Below are positions 53,224 to 62,353 of a DNA stretch of 64,000 nt, piece after piece. How positions within the stretch are numbered: position 1 is the stretch's first letter; every line of letters starts with the position of its first letter. Under the pieces are notes generated by a model. It saw only the letters and a program-made list of their open reading frames with translations. It was not told where the DNA came from and did no database searches. Source of the DNA: Pseudomonadota bacterium (lineage in GTDB: Bacteria; Pseudomonadota; Gammaproteobacteria; Steroidobacterales; JBCBZW01); contig JBCCWS010000023.1 of the NCBI GenBank assembly GCA_039193195.1, forward strand, positions 1-64,000. The letters run 5' to 3'. The position numbers and the translations under genes are program-made.

Positions 53224-54324
53224 ATGTCAGGGACGATCAGCGCCGCCACACGCTTGCCGCGCCTTTGCGCCGCAGGCCTATGCCTCTTTCTTTTGCCCTT
53301 CTCCGCCCGAGCGCAAACCAACGTCGATGTCGTGTCGGCCGCGCCCTCAGCGATCGACGAGGTCTTCGAGCTAAGCGGCACGCTCACCGCGCGCCACCAG
53401 GCGCGTCTGTCCCCGCTCGTGGACGGCCTGGTGGAGTCCTTGGCCGTTGACGCCGGCCACGAAGTCGCCCCCGGCGCACCACTGCTACGCCTCGACGCGA
53501 CGCTCGCCAAGGCGGCGCAACGCCGCGCTCGCGCGACCCGCGCGCAGGTACAAGCGGCATACGACGAAGCCGTCAGGCGCGTGGAGGAAGCGCGCCGCCT
53601 GGTGGCCGAACGCCACCTACCGCAGACCGAGCTCGACACGCGCCTCGCCCTGATGGTGCAGGCCGAAGCGGCCGTGGGGGTGGCTGAAGCGGGCCTTCGC
53701 GAACAGGACGAACTCGTCGCCCGACACGCGCTCACGGCGCCCTTCGCCGGCGTGATTACCGCGCGTAATACGGACATCGGGGAGTGGGTCGCTCGCGGCG
53801 ACAGCGTGCTGGAACTCACCTCCCTGCGCGGCGTGCGCCTCGACGTGCAAGCCCCACAGGAGCGCTACGACGACCTGCGCGGCGACACGGTAGTAGAGAT
53901 CATCCCGGACGCCGCGCCGCGCACCGCGCTAGCTGCCGAGATCACCGTGCGCCTGCCGGTAGGCGGTGGCTCCGGGGCCCGTACCTTTCTGGTCCGCCTG
54001 CAACCCGTCGACGAAAGCGTTCGCTTGCTGCCAGGCACCTCAGCGATCGCCCGCTTCCACCTAGCAGGCGATGTTGCCGACGCCGTGCAGATCCCCCGCG
54101 ACGCCCTCATCCGCCACCCCGACGGCGGCTACAGCGTGTTCGTGATCGCCGATAGTAACGATGGGCTCACTGCCGAACGTCGCCGCGTCACCCTGGGCCG
54201 CAGCGCAGGCGAGCAGGTGCAGGTTCTGAGCGGTGTAAACCCGCAAGAGCGCGTGGTTACCCGCGGCAACGAGGTATTGCGCGAAGGCGAACGGGTGCGC
54301 ATCAGCTCGCGCACCTTGCGCTGA
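53224..54324 (+). CDS. RND efflux periplasmic adaptor (membrane fusion protein)
   Basis: The 366-residue protein has a signal peptide ending FSARAQ. It has a split lipoyl domain (SGTLTARHQARLSPLVDGLVESLAVDAGHEVAPGAPLLRLD and HALTAPFAGVITARNTDIGEWVARGDSVLEL) around an alanine/arginine-rich helical hairpin (about 90-145). Beta-barrel and membrane-proximal domains follow (DAVQIPRDALIRHPDGGYSVFVI). It links the inner-membrane pump encoded 13 bp downstream to an outer-membrane channel that is not encoded here. The helical hairpin is short. Confidence 0.92.
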   Translation: MSGTISAATRLPRLCAAGLCLFLLPFSARAQTNVDVVSAAPSAIDEVFELSGTLTARHQARLSPLVDGLVESLAVDAGHEVAPGAPLLRLDATLAKAAQRRARATRAQVQAAYDEAVRRVEEARRLVAERHLPQTELDTRLALMVQAEAAVGVAEAGLREQDELVARHALTAPFAGVITARNTDIGEWVARGDSVLELTSLRGVRLDVQAPQERYDDLRGDTVVEIIPDAAPRTALAAEITVRLPVGGGSGARTFLVRLQPVDESVRLLPGTSAIARFHLAGDVADAVQIPRDALIRHPDGGYSVFVIADSNDGLTAERRRVTLGRSAGEQVQVLSGVNPQERVVTRGNEVLREGERVRISSRTLR

Positions 54325-54337
54325 GGGCTCGCGCGCG

Positions 54338-57300
54338 ATGCTGAACTTCATCCTGACCCGCAGCACGCTGACCACGGTCCTCGCGCTCATCGTTTGCGTC
54401 CTTGGCATCACCGCGGCCCTGCGCATCCCCGTACAGATGATCCCCGATCTGGAGGTGCGCACGATCAGCGTGGTCACTAACTGGCCGGGCGCCACGCCCC
54501 AGGACGTCGAGAAGGAGATCCTAATCGAGCAAGAGCGCTACCTGCGCTCCCTCGCCAACTTAACGCGCATGGTCTCCTACGCCGACACGGGCGAGGCCAA
54601 CATCGAGCTAGAGTTTCCTTTCGGTATCGACGTCAACGAAGCGTTGATCCGCACCAGCAACGCCCTGTCCCAGGTCTCCAGCTATCCGGAGAACGTCGAC
54701 CCGCCGCGCCTGTACAGCAGCTCCTTCTCGGAAAACGCGTTCATGTACTTCGCAGTGGCCCCGCTCCCCGGCAACCCGCTGCAGATCGACATGGACCTAG
54801 TGCGCGACTTCGTCGACGATAACGTGCGCCCCGAGATGGAGCGGGTGGAGGGCGTGTCTCAAGTGCGCCTGGGCGGCGGGGCGGACCGCCAGGTGCGCAT
54901 CGAAGTGGATACGGCGCGCCTCGCTCAACGAGGTATCTCCCTTGCTGAGCTGCGCGATGCGATTCGCGCCCGCAACACCGACTCCTCGGCCGGCGACATC
55001 GACAGCGGCAAGCGGCGCTTTCTCGTGCGCACCCTGGGCCGCTTCGAGGGCGTCGACGAGCTGAGTGACATGGTGCTGGAGCGTCGTGGGGATGCGGTGG
55101 TGCGCTTAGGGGACGTGGCCAAGGTCACGCTGGATCACTTCGAGCTGCGCGATGTCTCCTTCGTCGACGGCTCGCCGCGCCTGAGCCTCTCCGTCAACCG
55201 CGAAGCCGGCGCCAATGTCATCAAGATCAAGGACGCGATGCTGCCCCTGGTCGAGCAGCTCAACGCCCACCTGCTCTCGCCCAACGGCTTACAAATCGGG
55301 TTATTCAGCGACGACGTGCGCTACGTGCAGGCGTCCATCCGCAACGTCTGGACCAACCTGATGATCGGCGCCGCCCTCGCCATCGGCATCATGCTGGTGT
55401 TCTTCCGCTCGGCGCGCGCCACGCTCATCGCCACGATCGGCTTGCCGATCTGTACGGTGGCCGCATTCCTCGGCCTGCTGCTGTTTGGCCGCACGATCAA
55501 CGTGATCTCCCTCGCCGGCGTCGCCTTCGCCATTGGCATGACCGTCGACAACACCATCGTGGTGCTCGAGTCCATAGAGCAGGCCCGGCGCCGCGGCCTC
55601 GATCGCTTTGCTGCTGCCCTCGAAGGCACGCGCGAGGTGTGGAGCGCGGTGGTGGCGTCGACCTTCACCACGGTACTCGTGTTCGTGCCGATCCTGTTCG
55701 TGCAGGAAGAGGCGGGGCAGCTGTACTCGGACATCGCGATTGCGATCGCCTCCTCGATCCTCGCCAGCATGCTGGTGGCGATCGGCGTGATTCCCGCCAT
55801 CGCGGCGCGCGTCGGGCTGGGCGTGAGCGATAGCGGTGGCAGCGCGTACGTCCCACGACCGGCCAAGGCGTTCTTGGGGCTAAGCGATTGGCTCACGGGC
55901 ACCCGCGCGCGCAGCTTGGCATGCCTGCTCGTCACAGCGCTTGCCACCGTGCTGATCGGCCGTTGGCTCACGCCGCCGGCCGAGTACCTACCCGAAGGCG
56001 AGGAGCCTAAGGCGTTCAGTCGCATGATCGCACCGCCAGGCTACAACCTCACGGAGATGACGCGCATCGGCGATGAGCTGCGCACGCTTCTCGACCCAAC
56101 GGTGGACGCTTCGCGCGATGCCTTTCTGGCCGGCGAGTCCACGATTCCACCGTTGCGCGGGTATTCGCTGTGGATCTCCCCAGGCAGCATCAGCGTGATG
56201 AGCGAGCCGGTGGACGGACGCGACATCGAGGCCATGATGTCTGGGCTCACGGACCTGTTTCGCACCTACCCAGGTATGCGCGCATTCTCCGCCCGCGGAT
56301 CGATCATCTCGAGTAACGACGGCGGCTCGCGCGCCGTCGCCCTCGACATCTCGGGGGCGGAGATGGCGGCGCTCTACGACACGGCCCAGGCGGCGATCGA
56401 GCGTGCCCAAATGCTGTTCGAGACCCCGCAGATCGACTCAGACCCGTCTTCCCTATCCCTAGATCAGCCCCTCATCCAGGTGCGACCGCGGTGGGAACTG
56501 CTGGCGGAGGTTGGTTTCAGCGCGCGGGACTTCGGCTTTGCCGTCTCCGCCCTCTCCGACGGTGCCTTCGTCGATGAGTTCCTCCTCGAGGATGACCAGG
56601 TGGATATCTACCTGTTCAGCGGGGCAGGCTCGAAGCAAACGCTGACCGACTTGCAGAACCAGCCCGTGCTGACGCCGAGCGGCAGCGTGGTGCCGCTGTC
56701 CGCCCTGGCCGACGTGGTGGAGAGCGTGGACAGCGATTCCCTGCGCCGAGTGAACGGCCGACGCACCGTTTCGCTCTACATCATCCCTCCGCGCGCCGTT
56801 GCGCTCGAAAGTGCCGTCGAGCGCGTACGCACAGAGTTGCTACCCGCCCTGCGGGCGGCAGGCGAGGTAGGGGAAGGAGTGAGCATCACGATCACGGGCG
56901 CGGCGGACCAGCTGGATGCAACTCGCGAGGCGCTGAGCGGCAACTTCCTCATAGCGATCGTGCTCTGCTACCTGTTGCTGGTGGCGATCTTCTCGCACTG
57001 GGGCTACCCCGTGCTGATCCTGATCACGGTGCCTATCGGACTGGTGGGCGGGCTGATCGGACTCGCCCTGCTGAACGGCACCGGCGCGGCACTGGCATTA
57101 GCCGGGGTCGCGGCAGTGTCCCAGCCACTTGATATGATCACCATGCTCGGGTTTTTGATTCTGCTCGGTGCCGTGGTGAACAACCCGATCTTGGTGGTCG
57201 ATCGGGCGAGGCAGAACCTGCGTGCGGGGCAAGCGCTCGGGGATGCGGTGCGCGGAGCCGTCCACAGCAGGCTGCGTCCCGTCCTGATGTCAACGCTGAC

Positions 57301-57505
57301 AACCACCTTTGGCCTAGCGCCATTGGTCCTGATCCCTGGCGCCGGGACGGAGCTTTACCGGGGTGTTGGGGTGATCGTGCTTGGTGGGCTGCTGTGCTCG
57401 ACGGTCGTTACCCTGCTGTTCCTACCGAGCTTGTTGATGGTGGTGTTGCGGAGCCGCCAGCACGAACCCGCGCCCTCTGTTGCGGAGGGCTCGCTAGAGA
57501 CGTAG
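54338..57505 (+). CDS. RND-family efflux permease
   Basis: The 1,055-residue inner-membrane pump starts LNFILTRSTLTTVLALIVCVLG and shows twofold RND symmetry. The first periplasmic region has the usual NWPGATPQDVEKEI. TM4 reads ISLAGVAFAIGMTVDNTIVVLE with the proton-relay Asp, and the second half has MITMLGFLILLGAVVNNPILVVD and RPVLMSTLTTTFGLAPLVLIPGAG. The second-half TM10 equivalent has Asn-Asn where the first half has Asp, as is normal. With the adaptor directly upstream it forms a two-gene export unit; the substrate is unknown. Sequence style (LPEGEEPKAFSRMIAPPGYN) is nearer to the heavy-metal/unknown RND branches than to AcrB. Confidence 0.93.
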   Translation: MLNFILTRSTLTTVLALIVCVLGITAALRIPVQMIPDLEVRTISVVTNWPGATPQDVEKEILIEQERYLRSLANLTRMVSYADTGEANIELEFPFGIDVNEALIRTSNALSQVSSYPENVDPPRLYSSSFSENAFMYFAVAPLPGNPLQIDMDLVRDFVDDNVRPEMERVEGVSQVRLGGGADRQVRIEVDTARLAQRGISLAELRDAIRARNTDSSAGDIDSGKRRFLVRTLGRFEGVDELSDMVLERRGDAVVRLGDVAKVTLDHFELRDVSFVDGSPRLSLSVNREAGANVIKIKDAMLPLVEQLNAHLLSPNGLQIGLFSDDVRYVQASIRNVWTNLMIGAALAIGIMLVFFRSARATLIATIGLPICTVAAFLGLLLFGRTINVISLAGVAFAIGMTVDNTIVVLESIEQARRRGLDRFAAALEGTREVWSAVVASTFTTVLVFVPILFVQEEAGQLYSDIAIAIASSILASMLVAIGVIPAIAARVGLGVSDSGGSAYVPRPAKAFLGLSDWLTGTRARSLACLLVTALATVLIGRWLTPPAEYLPEGEEPKAFSRMIAPPGYNLTEMTRIGDELRTLLDPTVDASRDAFLAGESTIPPLRGYSLWISPGSISVMSEPVDGRDIEAMMSGLTDLFRTYPGMRAFSARGSIISSNDGGSRAVALDISGAEMAALYDTAQAAIERAQMLFETPQIDSDPSSLSLDQPLIQVRPRWELLAEVGFSARDFGFAVSALSDGAFVDEFLLEDDQVDIYLFSGAGSKQTLTDLQNQPVLTPSGSVVPLSALADVVESVDSDSLRRVNGRRTVSLYIIPPRAVALESAVERVRTELLPALRAAGEVGEGVSITITGAADQLDATREALSGNFLIAIVLCYLLLVAIFSHWGYPVLILITVPIGLVGGLIGLALLNGTGAALALAGVAAVSQPLDMITMLGFLILLGAVVNNPILVVDRARQNLRAGQALGDAVRGAVHSRLRPVLMSTLTTTFGLAPLVLIPGAGTELYRGVGVIVLGGLLCSTVVTLLFLPSLLMVVLRSRQHEPAPSVAEGSLET

Positions 57506-57627
57506 CCGCACACGCGATTCCCCGAGGCGGGCGACCGAGCAAGGCCTAAAGCACCCGCTCTGCGAACCTGTCACCGTTGTCGTACCATTGCCACGGTGAC
57601 GCACTCGCTCAGCCAGGAGTCCTTCGC

Positions 57628-58596
57628 TTGTCGTTGCCCGCCCGCCTCTGGCAATACGCCAGCGAGCGTTTCCCGCCTCTGCGTAACGGATTGCTGATCG
57701 CTGCGTTCGCTGGCGCTGGCGTTGCCATCGGTCATCTCTGCAACCACACCCGTGGCGTGGCACAGCAAGCGGATGGGTTCCCGTTCGCCGCCGCACCGAC
57801 CAGCGCGCTGATCATTACCGCCTTCGTGACAGTGTTCGCGCTGTTTCTGCAGCTTCGCGTCGCAGATGAACACAAAGACGTCGAGACCGACGCCGCCCAT
57901 CGGCCCGAACGACCTGTCCCGCGCGGCCTCGTGTCGCTCGCCGAGCTGACCGGGTTGAGTGTTGGCGCCGGGGTCATCGCACTTGGGCTGACGGCGCTGC
58001 TAGCACCGCGACATGCCGTCATCATGCTCGCCATCGTCTGGGTGTGGATGGCCCTCATGCGCCGCGAGTTCTTCGTGTCGACCTGGCTGGAGGCGCGCCC
58101 GATCGCCTACCTCGTCTCTCACATGCTGATCATGCCGCTCATTGCTGCCTACGGCGTCTCTGTCGGCTTCGCCACCTGGGACGCCCACCAGATCCTCGTG
58201 GCCCGTCCATTCGCCGTGTTCCTCACCCTCTCCCTACTGCAGGGCGTCGTGCTCGAGGTCGCGCGCAAGTGCTGGGCGCCGGAGTCTGAGCGGACGGGTG
58301 TGGAAACCTATTCGTCGCGCTGGGGGTCAACGATGGCTGGAAGCGTCGTCGCAGCCAGCATTCTGGCGAGTGGTATCTTGACCGCGATGATCGTCAGCGC
58401 ATTTGATGTAGGCGTCCCAGCTCAAGGGGCCGTACTCGCAGCGAGCATCGGCGCTGGCGGCGTCGTGCTGCGCTATGTGAAGCGCCCTTCCGTATCCACT
58501 GCGAAACACCTAGAGCTGGCGAGCGGACTAGTCGTGCTCATCAACTATTCCCTGCTGGCGTTCCTGCCACTCATGCTGCAGGTACGGATAGCGTGA
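57628..58596 (+). CDS. UbiA-family prenyltransferase
   Basis: The 322-residue integral membrane protein has about eight hydrophobic segments. I take TTG 57628 as start because AGGAG (57615-57619) is correctly spaced; the frame is open to 57577. The first catalytic loop is LRVADEHKDVETDAAHRPERPVPRGLVS, a UbiA Asp-rich motif (D-x3-D-x3-D, then R-P-x-R-P) in the D-E-x-K-D variant. The enzyme transfers a prenyl chain from a prenyl diphosphate to an acceptor. The second Asp motif is weaker, around YSSRWGSTMAG. Its stop overlaps the next start by GTGA, making it the first gene of the operon. Confidence 0.85.
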   Translation: MSLPARLWQYASERFPPLRNGLLIAAFAGAGVAIGHLCNHTRGVAQQADGFPFAAAPTSALIITAFVTVFALFLQLRVADEHKDVETDAAHRPERPVPRGLVSLAELTGLSVGAGVIALGLTALLAPRHAVIMLAIVWVWMALMRREFFVSTWLEARPIAYLVSHMLIMPLIAAYGVSVGFATWDAHQILVARPFAVFLTLSLLQGVVLEVARKCWAPESERTGVETYSSRWGSTMAGSVVAASILASGILTAMIVSAFDVGVPAQGAVLAASIGAGGVVLRYVKRPSVSTAKHLELASGLVVLINYSLLAFLPLMLQVRIA

Positions 58597-61235
58597 GCGA
58601 TCTGCTGCTTACTGGTACGTCGATTACCCTTGCCCGCGCCGGCGCGAAAGCGGCGACGCTGGCCAGCTTGCAGCAGCACTTTGACATCCCGCCGATCCTT
58701 GTGATCGCCCCAGGTGCATTTGCGCAAGGCGCGCTACATTCCTCCATTACCGACACTCTCGTCGAACAACTCACTCACCTGGGGCCTGGACCCTACGCCG
58801 TGCGATCCTCGGCACGAGAAGAGGACGGCGCGGCGGCGGCGCATGCCGGTCAGTTCCTCTCCTTGCTCAACGTGGCGGCGGACGACGTGGCGGACGCTGC
58901 CCTGCGCGTGTGGCGATCGGGATTTGCGGACAACGTGCTCGCCTATCGCCGCGCCCAAGGCCTCGACGACGCCCCGCAGCCTCCGGCTGTGCTCGTCCAG
59001 GCGATGGTACCGGCGGTCGCCGCAGGCGTGGCGTTCTCAGCGGACCCGGTCAGCGGCGATCAGGACACGGTGGTGATCAGCGCCACGCGGGGCCTTGCGG
59101 ACCGCCTGGTCAGCGGCGAAGTGGATGGCGACCAATACTGGGTCGCTGCCGATGACACTCTGCGCTCTCACCTGGCGAGCGAGGAAGCCGTGCTAAGCCC
59201 TGAGCGCCGGCGCGAAGTGGCCGCGCTCGCTCGCCGAGCCCGCAATGTATTGGGGGCCGAGCAAGATGTGGAGTGGGCGTATTCCCCTGACGGCACGCTC
59301 TACCTCCTTCAGTCGCGCCCCATCACAACACTGGCGTCATCCGACTCAGCGGGAAGCTCCACAATGCCCGCCACCGAAGGGCAGGCGCAGGGCATAACCC
59401 TCACCATCTGGGACAGCGCCAACATCATCGAAAGCTACCCCGGGGTCGTCTCGCCCCTGACGTTTTCCTTCGCTCGCTACATCTACGCCCACGTGTACCG
59501 GGCCTTCTCGCGGCTCATGGGGGTGTCCCAGCGGCGAGTCGACGAGCACCGCCACGTGTTCGAGAACATGCTGGGCCGCCTCGACGGCCGTGTGTACTAC
59601 AACCTCCTCAACTGGTACCGCGCCCTCGCCCTGTTCCCCGGGTTCGCCAACAACCGCAAGTTCATGGAAAGCATGATGGGCACGCAGTGCCTGGCGGACG
59701 AGATGGTCGCCGACATCGTACCGCCGAAGGCCCGTGGCCTGGCCCTAGTGGCCCAACGATTGCGCATGGCCCGCGTCGCGACCGGCTTGCTCTGGCACCA
59801 GGTGAGACTGGCGGGCACCGTGAAGGCCTTCTACGCCCGTTTGGAGTCTGCGATGACGCTGCCGGACGAGGCGATAGGATCCCTCGACGCGGGTCAGCTC
59901 GCCGGCGCCTTCCGGGACCTCGAACGCCAGCTCCTGCAGCGCTGGGACGCGCCCTTGATCAACGACTTCATATGCATGATCGCCTTCGGCGCTTCGCGCA
60001 AATGGCTCGAGCACGCGGCCGGTAAAGAGGGGCTCGCCCTGCACGCGGACACGCTGATCGGCCGCGGCGACATCGTCTCCGCCGAGCCGGCGCGCATGAT
60101 CCGCGAGATGGGCAACACCATCGCCGGGGAACCCGCCACGGTTGCCGCGCTGGCCAACGGCGACCCTGCCTGCCTGCGCACGCATCCCGCGCTGCGCGAG
60201 CCCGTAGAGGCCTACCTCGCGAGGTTCGCCGATCGCTGCACGCAGGAGCTCAAGCTCGAGAGCCTGACTTTGCACGACGATCTGCAGCCGCTCGCCTTCG
60301 CCGTCGCAGCCAGTGCCCAGGCCGCCGCCGCCCGCCCGCCGGCAGGCACCGAGCGAGGCGCCGACCAGCGCGACGCGAATGCCACCACCACGCGCCCACC
60401 TCGGCGCACGCTGGCCAGCACGTTCCCCAGCCACCCTGTCAAGCGCTGGTTTGCCGGTCGACTGCTGGCCTGGGCCAGCGCCCGCGTTCGCGACCGGGAG
60501 AACCTGCGCTTCGAGCGAACGCGCCTGTTTGGCCGCGTGCGCCGGATCTTCCTGGCGATGGGCGCACGGCTGCAGGAAGCCGGCGTCCTGGACGACGCCC
60601 GCCAGGTGTTCTGCCTGACGGTGGACGAGCTGCTCGCGGCGGCGGAGGGGACGAGCGTCACCCAAGATCTGCGCCAACTCGCCGCACTGCGCCAACGGGA
60701 ACTCGACGCGAGCCTGGCACGCCCGGACCCCCCTGAACGCCTAAGCCTGCGCTCGCCCCTGCCGAGCCTCGCCGTGCTGCAAGGCGCACTCCACCACGAG
60801 ACGAGTGCCGATGCTGAAGACGATCATCGCGGCGAGGAAGTGCGAGAAGGTCTCGCCTGTTGCCAGGGCATCGTGACTGCGCGCGTGCGGGTGATCACAG
60901 ACCCGCGGCGCGAGGGGCTGAAGACTGGCGAGATTCTGGTCGCACGGCATACGGACCCCGGTTGGATCGCTGTATTCGCCGCTGCGGCCGGCGTGATCGC
61001 CGAGCGCGGCTCATTGCTGTCGCACTCCGCCATCGTCGCCCGTGAGCTGGGATTGCCTTGCGTGGTGGCGGTCCCAGGGGTCACCGCTTGGCTCGAGAGC
61101 GGCGACCTGGTGCGACTCGACGGCGGCCTCGGCACGATCACCCGCGTGCAGCGAGCGTCTGACTTCACAACCGCAGTGACGCCTGACGAGGCTGCCCGCG
61201 TCGGCGACGCACCATCCGCCGAGACGCCGCCGTGA
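58593..61235 (+). CDS. PEP-synthase/rifampicin-phosphotransferase-like phosphotransferase
   Basis: The 880-residue protein has three parts. An N-terminal ATP-grasp domain (about 1-250) contains PYAVRSSAREEDGAAAAHAGQ and VEWAYSPDGTLYLLQSRPITTL. A central helical region (about 268-720) opens with WDSANIIESYPGVVSPLTFSF, like the acceptor-binding domain of rifampicin phosphotransferase. The C-terminal swivelling domain carries the phosphorylated His811 in AERGSLLSHSAIVARELGLPCVV. Such enzymes split ATP to AMP and move the beta-phosphate through histidine to an acceptor. The TIM-barrel pyruvate domain of true PEP synthase is absent. Between UbiA and BtaA-like genes, the acceptor may be a lipid or prenyl alcohol; that is inference. 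Confidence 0.85.
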   Translation: MSDLLLTGTSITLARAGAKAATLASLQQHFDIPPILVIAPGAFAQGALHSSITDTLVEQLTHLGPGPYAVRSSAREEDGAAAAHAGQFLSLLNVAADDVADAALRVWRSGFADNVLAYRRAQGLDDAPQPPAVLVQAMVPAVAAGVAFSADPVSGDQDTVVISATRGLADRLVSGEVDGDQYWVAADDTLRSHLASEEAVLSPERRREVAALARRARNVLGAEQDVEWAYSPDGTLYLLQSRPITTLASSDSAGSSTMPATEGQAQGITLTIWDSANIIESYPGVVSPLTFSFARYIYAHVYRAFSRLMGVSQRRVDEHRHVFENMLGRLDGRVYYNLLNWYRALALFPGFANNRKFMESMMGTQCLADEMVADIVPPKARGLALVAQRLRMARVATGLLWHQVRLAGTVKAFYARLESAMTLPDEAIGSLDAGQLAGAFRDLERQLLQRWDAPLINDFICMIAFGASRKWLEHAAGKEGLALHADTLIGRGDIVSAEPARMIREMGNTIAGEPATVAALANGDPACLRTHPALREPVEAYLARFADRCTQELKLESLTLHDDLQPLAFAVAASAQAAAARPPAGTERGADQRDANATTTRPPRRTLASTFPSHPVKRWFAGRLLAWASARVRDRENLRFERTRLFGRVRRIFLAMGARLQEAGVLDDARQVFCLTVDELLAAAEGTSVTQDLRQLAALRQRELDASLARPDPPERLSLRSPLPSLAVLQGALHHETSADAEDDHRGEEVREGLACCQGIVTARVRVITDPRREGLKTGEILVARHTDPGWIAVFAAAAGVIAERGSLLSHSAIVARELGLPCVVAVPGVTAWLESGDLVRLDGGLGTITRVQRASDFTTAVTPDEAARVGDAPSAETPP

Positions 61236-62353
61236 GCGACACCGAGATCACCAGCCGCGCGCGCTTCGACCAGATCCGCTACGCCCAGGTGTGGGAGGAC
61301 GCGGATATCCTCTTGTCCGCCTTGGTGCCTGATGAGGCTACTGACCTCAGCAACGCCACTGCCCTCTCCATCGCCTCCGCCGGCGACAACGCCCTCGCGC
61401 TGCTGGCGCGCGGCTTCGCGCGCGTGATCGCCGTCGATCTCAGCGCTGCCCAGCTCGCCTGCGTACGCCTACGTGTGAGCGCCTATGAGACCCTACGCCA
61501 CGAAGAGCTGGTCGAGCTGATGGGATCGCGTCCGTCGGTGCGACGGGCCGAGCTGCTGGATCGCACGGCGCGGCGCCTCGACGACGCGGATCAGGCGTTT
61601 TGGTCAGCACGCCGGGACCATGTCGAACGGTATGGGCTGGGCGGCGTCGGCCGCTTCGAGCACTACTTCCGCGTGTTCCGCACCCGCGTACTGCCCGTCA
61701 TCCACGGCAGCGGCACGGTGCGCGACTTGCTCGACTCACGGGACCCCGAGGCGCGTGAGCAATTTTATCGCGAGCGCTGGAATAGCTGGCGCTGGCGATT
61801 GGTGCTGAAGCTGTTCTTTTCAGAGTTCGTCATGGGACGCCTGGGCCGCGACCCCGCCTTCTTCACCCACGCCGAAGGCAGCCTTTCGGCCCAAGTTGGC
61901 GAGCTCACACGTCACGCACTGGTCGCCCTGGATCCGTCCGCCAACCCGTATTTGCACTGGATTTTGCTAGGACGCCACGGTGAGCACGAAGACGCCTTGC
62001 CCTTCGCCCTGCGCGCCGCAAACTTCGATATGATTCGGTCGCGCCTCGCCCACCTCGAGATTCACCACTGCACGATGGAAGCCCTCGCAGATCAGGGCGT
62101 GCAAGCCGATGCCTTCAACCTCTCCGACATCTTCGAGTACATGTCGCCACAGGCGCATGAAGCGGCCTACCGCGCCGTACTGGCAACCGCGCGATCCGGT
62201 GCCCGTATCGCCTACTGGAACATGATGGCACCCCGGCGCGCACCGCCATCCCTGGCCAACCAGGTCATCACCTTACAGGCTCTTGAGCAAGACCTCGCAC
62301 CGCGCGACAAGGCCTTTTTCTATCGCACGTTCGTCGTGGAGCAGGTGCGGTGA
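61232..62353 (+). CDS. DUF3419 (BtaA-like) SAM:diacylglycerol aminocarboxypropyl transferase homologue
   Basis: The 373-residue protein begins RFDQIRYAQVWEDADILLSAL. It has the SAM-binding segment ALSIASAGDNALALLARGFARVIAVDLSAAQLACVRLR, and later ANFDMIRSRLAHLEIHHC and DAFNLSDIFEYMSPQAHEA. These are DUF3419 hallmarks. BtaA in betaine-lipid producers transfers the 3-amino-3-carboxypropyl group of SAM to diacylglycerol. No BtaB N-methyltransferase follows, so the product here is not simply DGTS by the standard route. GTG 61232 overlaps the previous stop and the gene ends in a GTGA overlap with the next. Confidence 0.87.
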   Translation: MSDTEITSRARFDQIRYAQVWEDADILLSALVPDEATDLSNATALSIASAGDNALALLARGFARVIAVDLSAAQLACVRLRVSAYETLRHEELVELMGSRPSVRRAELLDRTARRLDDADQAFWSARRDHVERYGLGGVGRFEHYFRVFRTRVLPVIHGSGTVRDLLDSRDPEAREQFYRERWNSWRWRLVLKLFFSEFVMGRLGRDPAFFTHAEGSLSAQVGELTRHALVALDPSANPYLHWILLGRHGEHEDALPFALRAANFDMIRSRLAHLEIHHCTMEALADQGVQADAFNLSDIFEYMSPQAHEAAYRAVLATARSGARIAYWNMMAPRRAPPSLANQVITLQALEQDLAPRDKAFFYRTFVVEQVR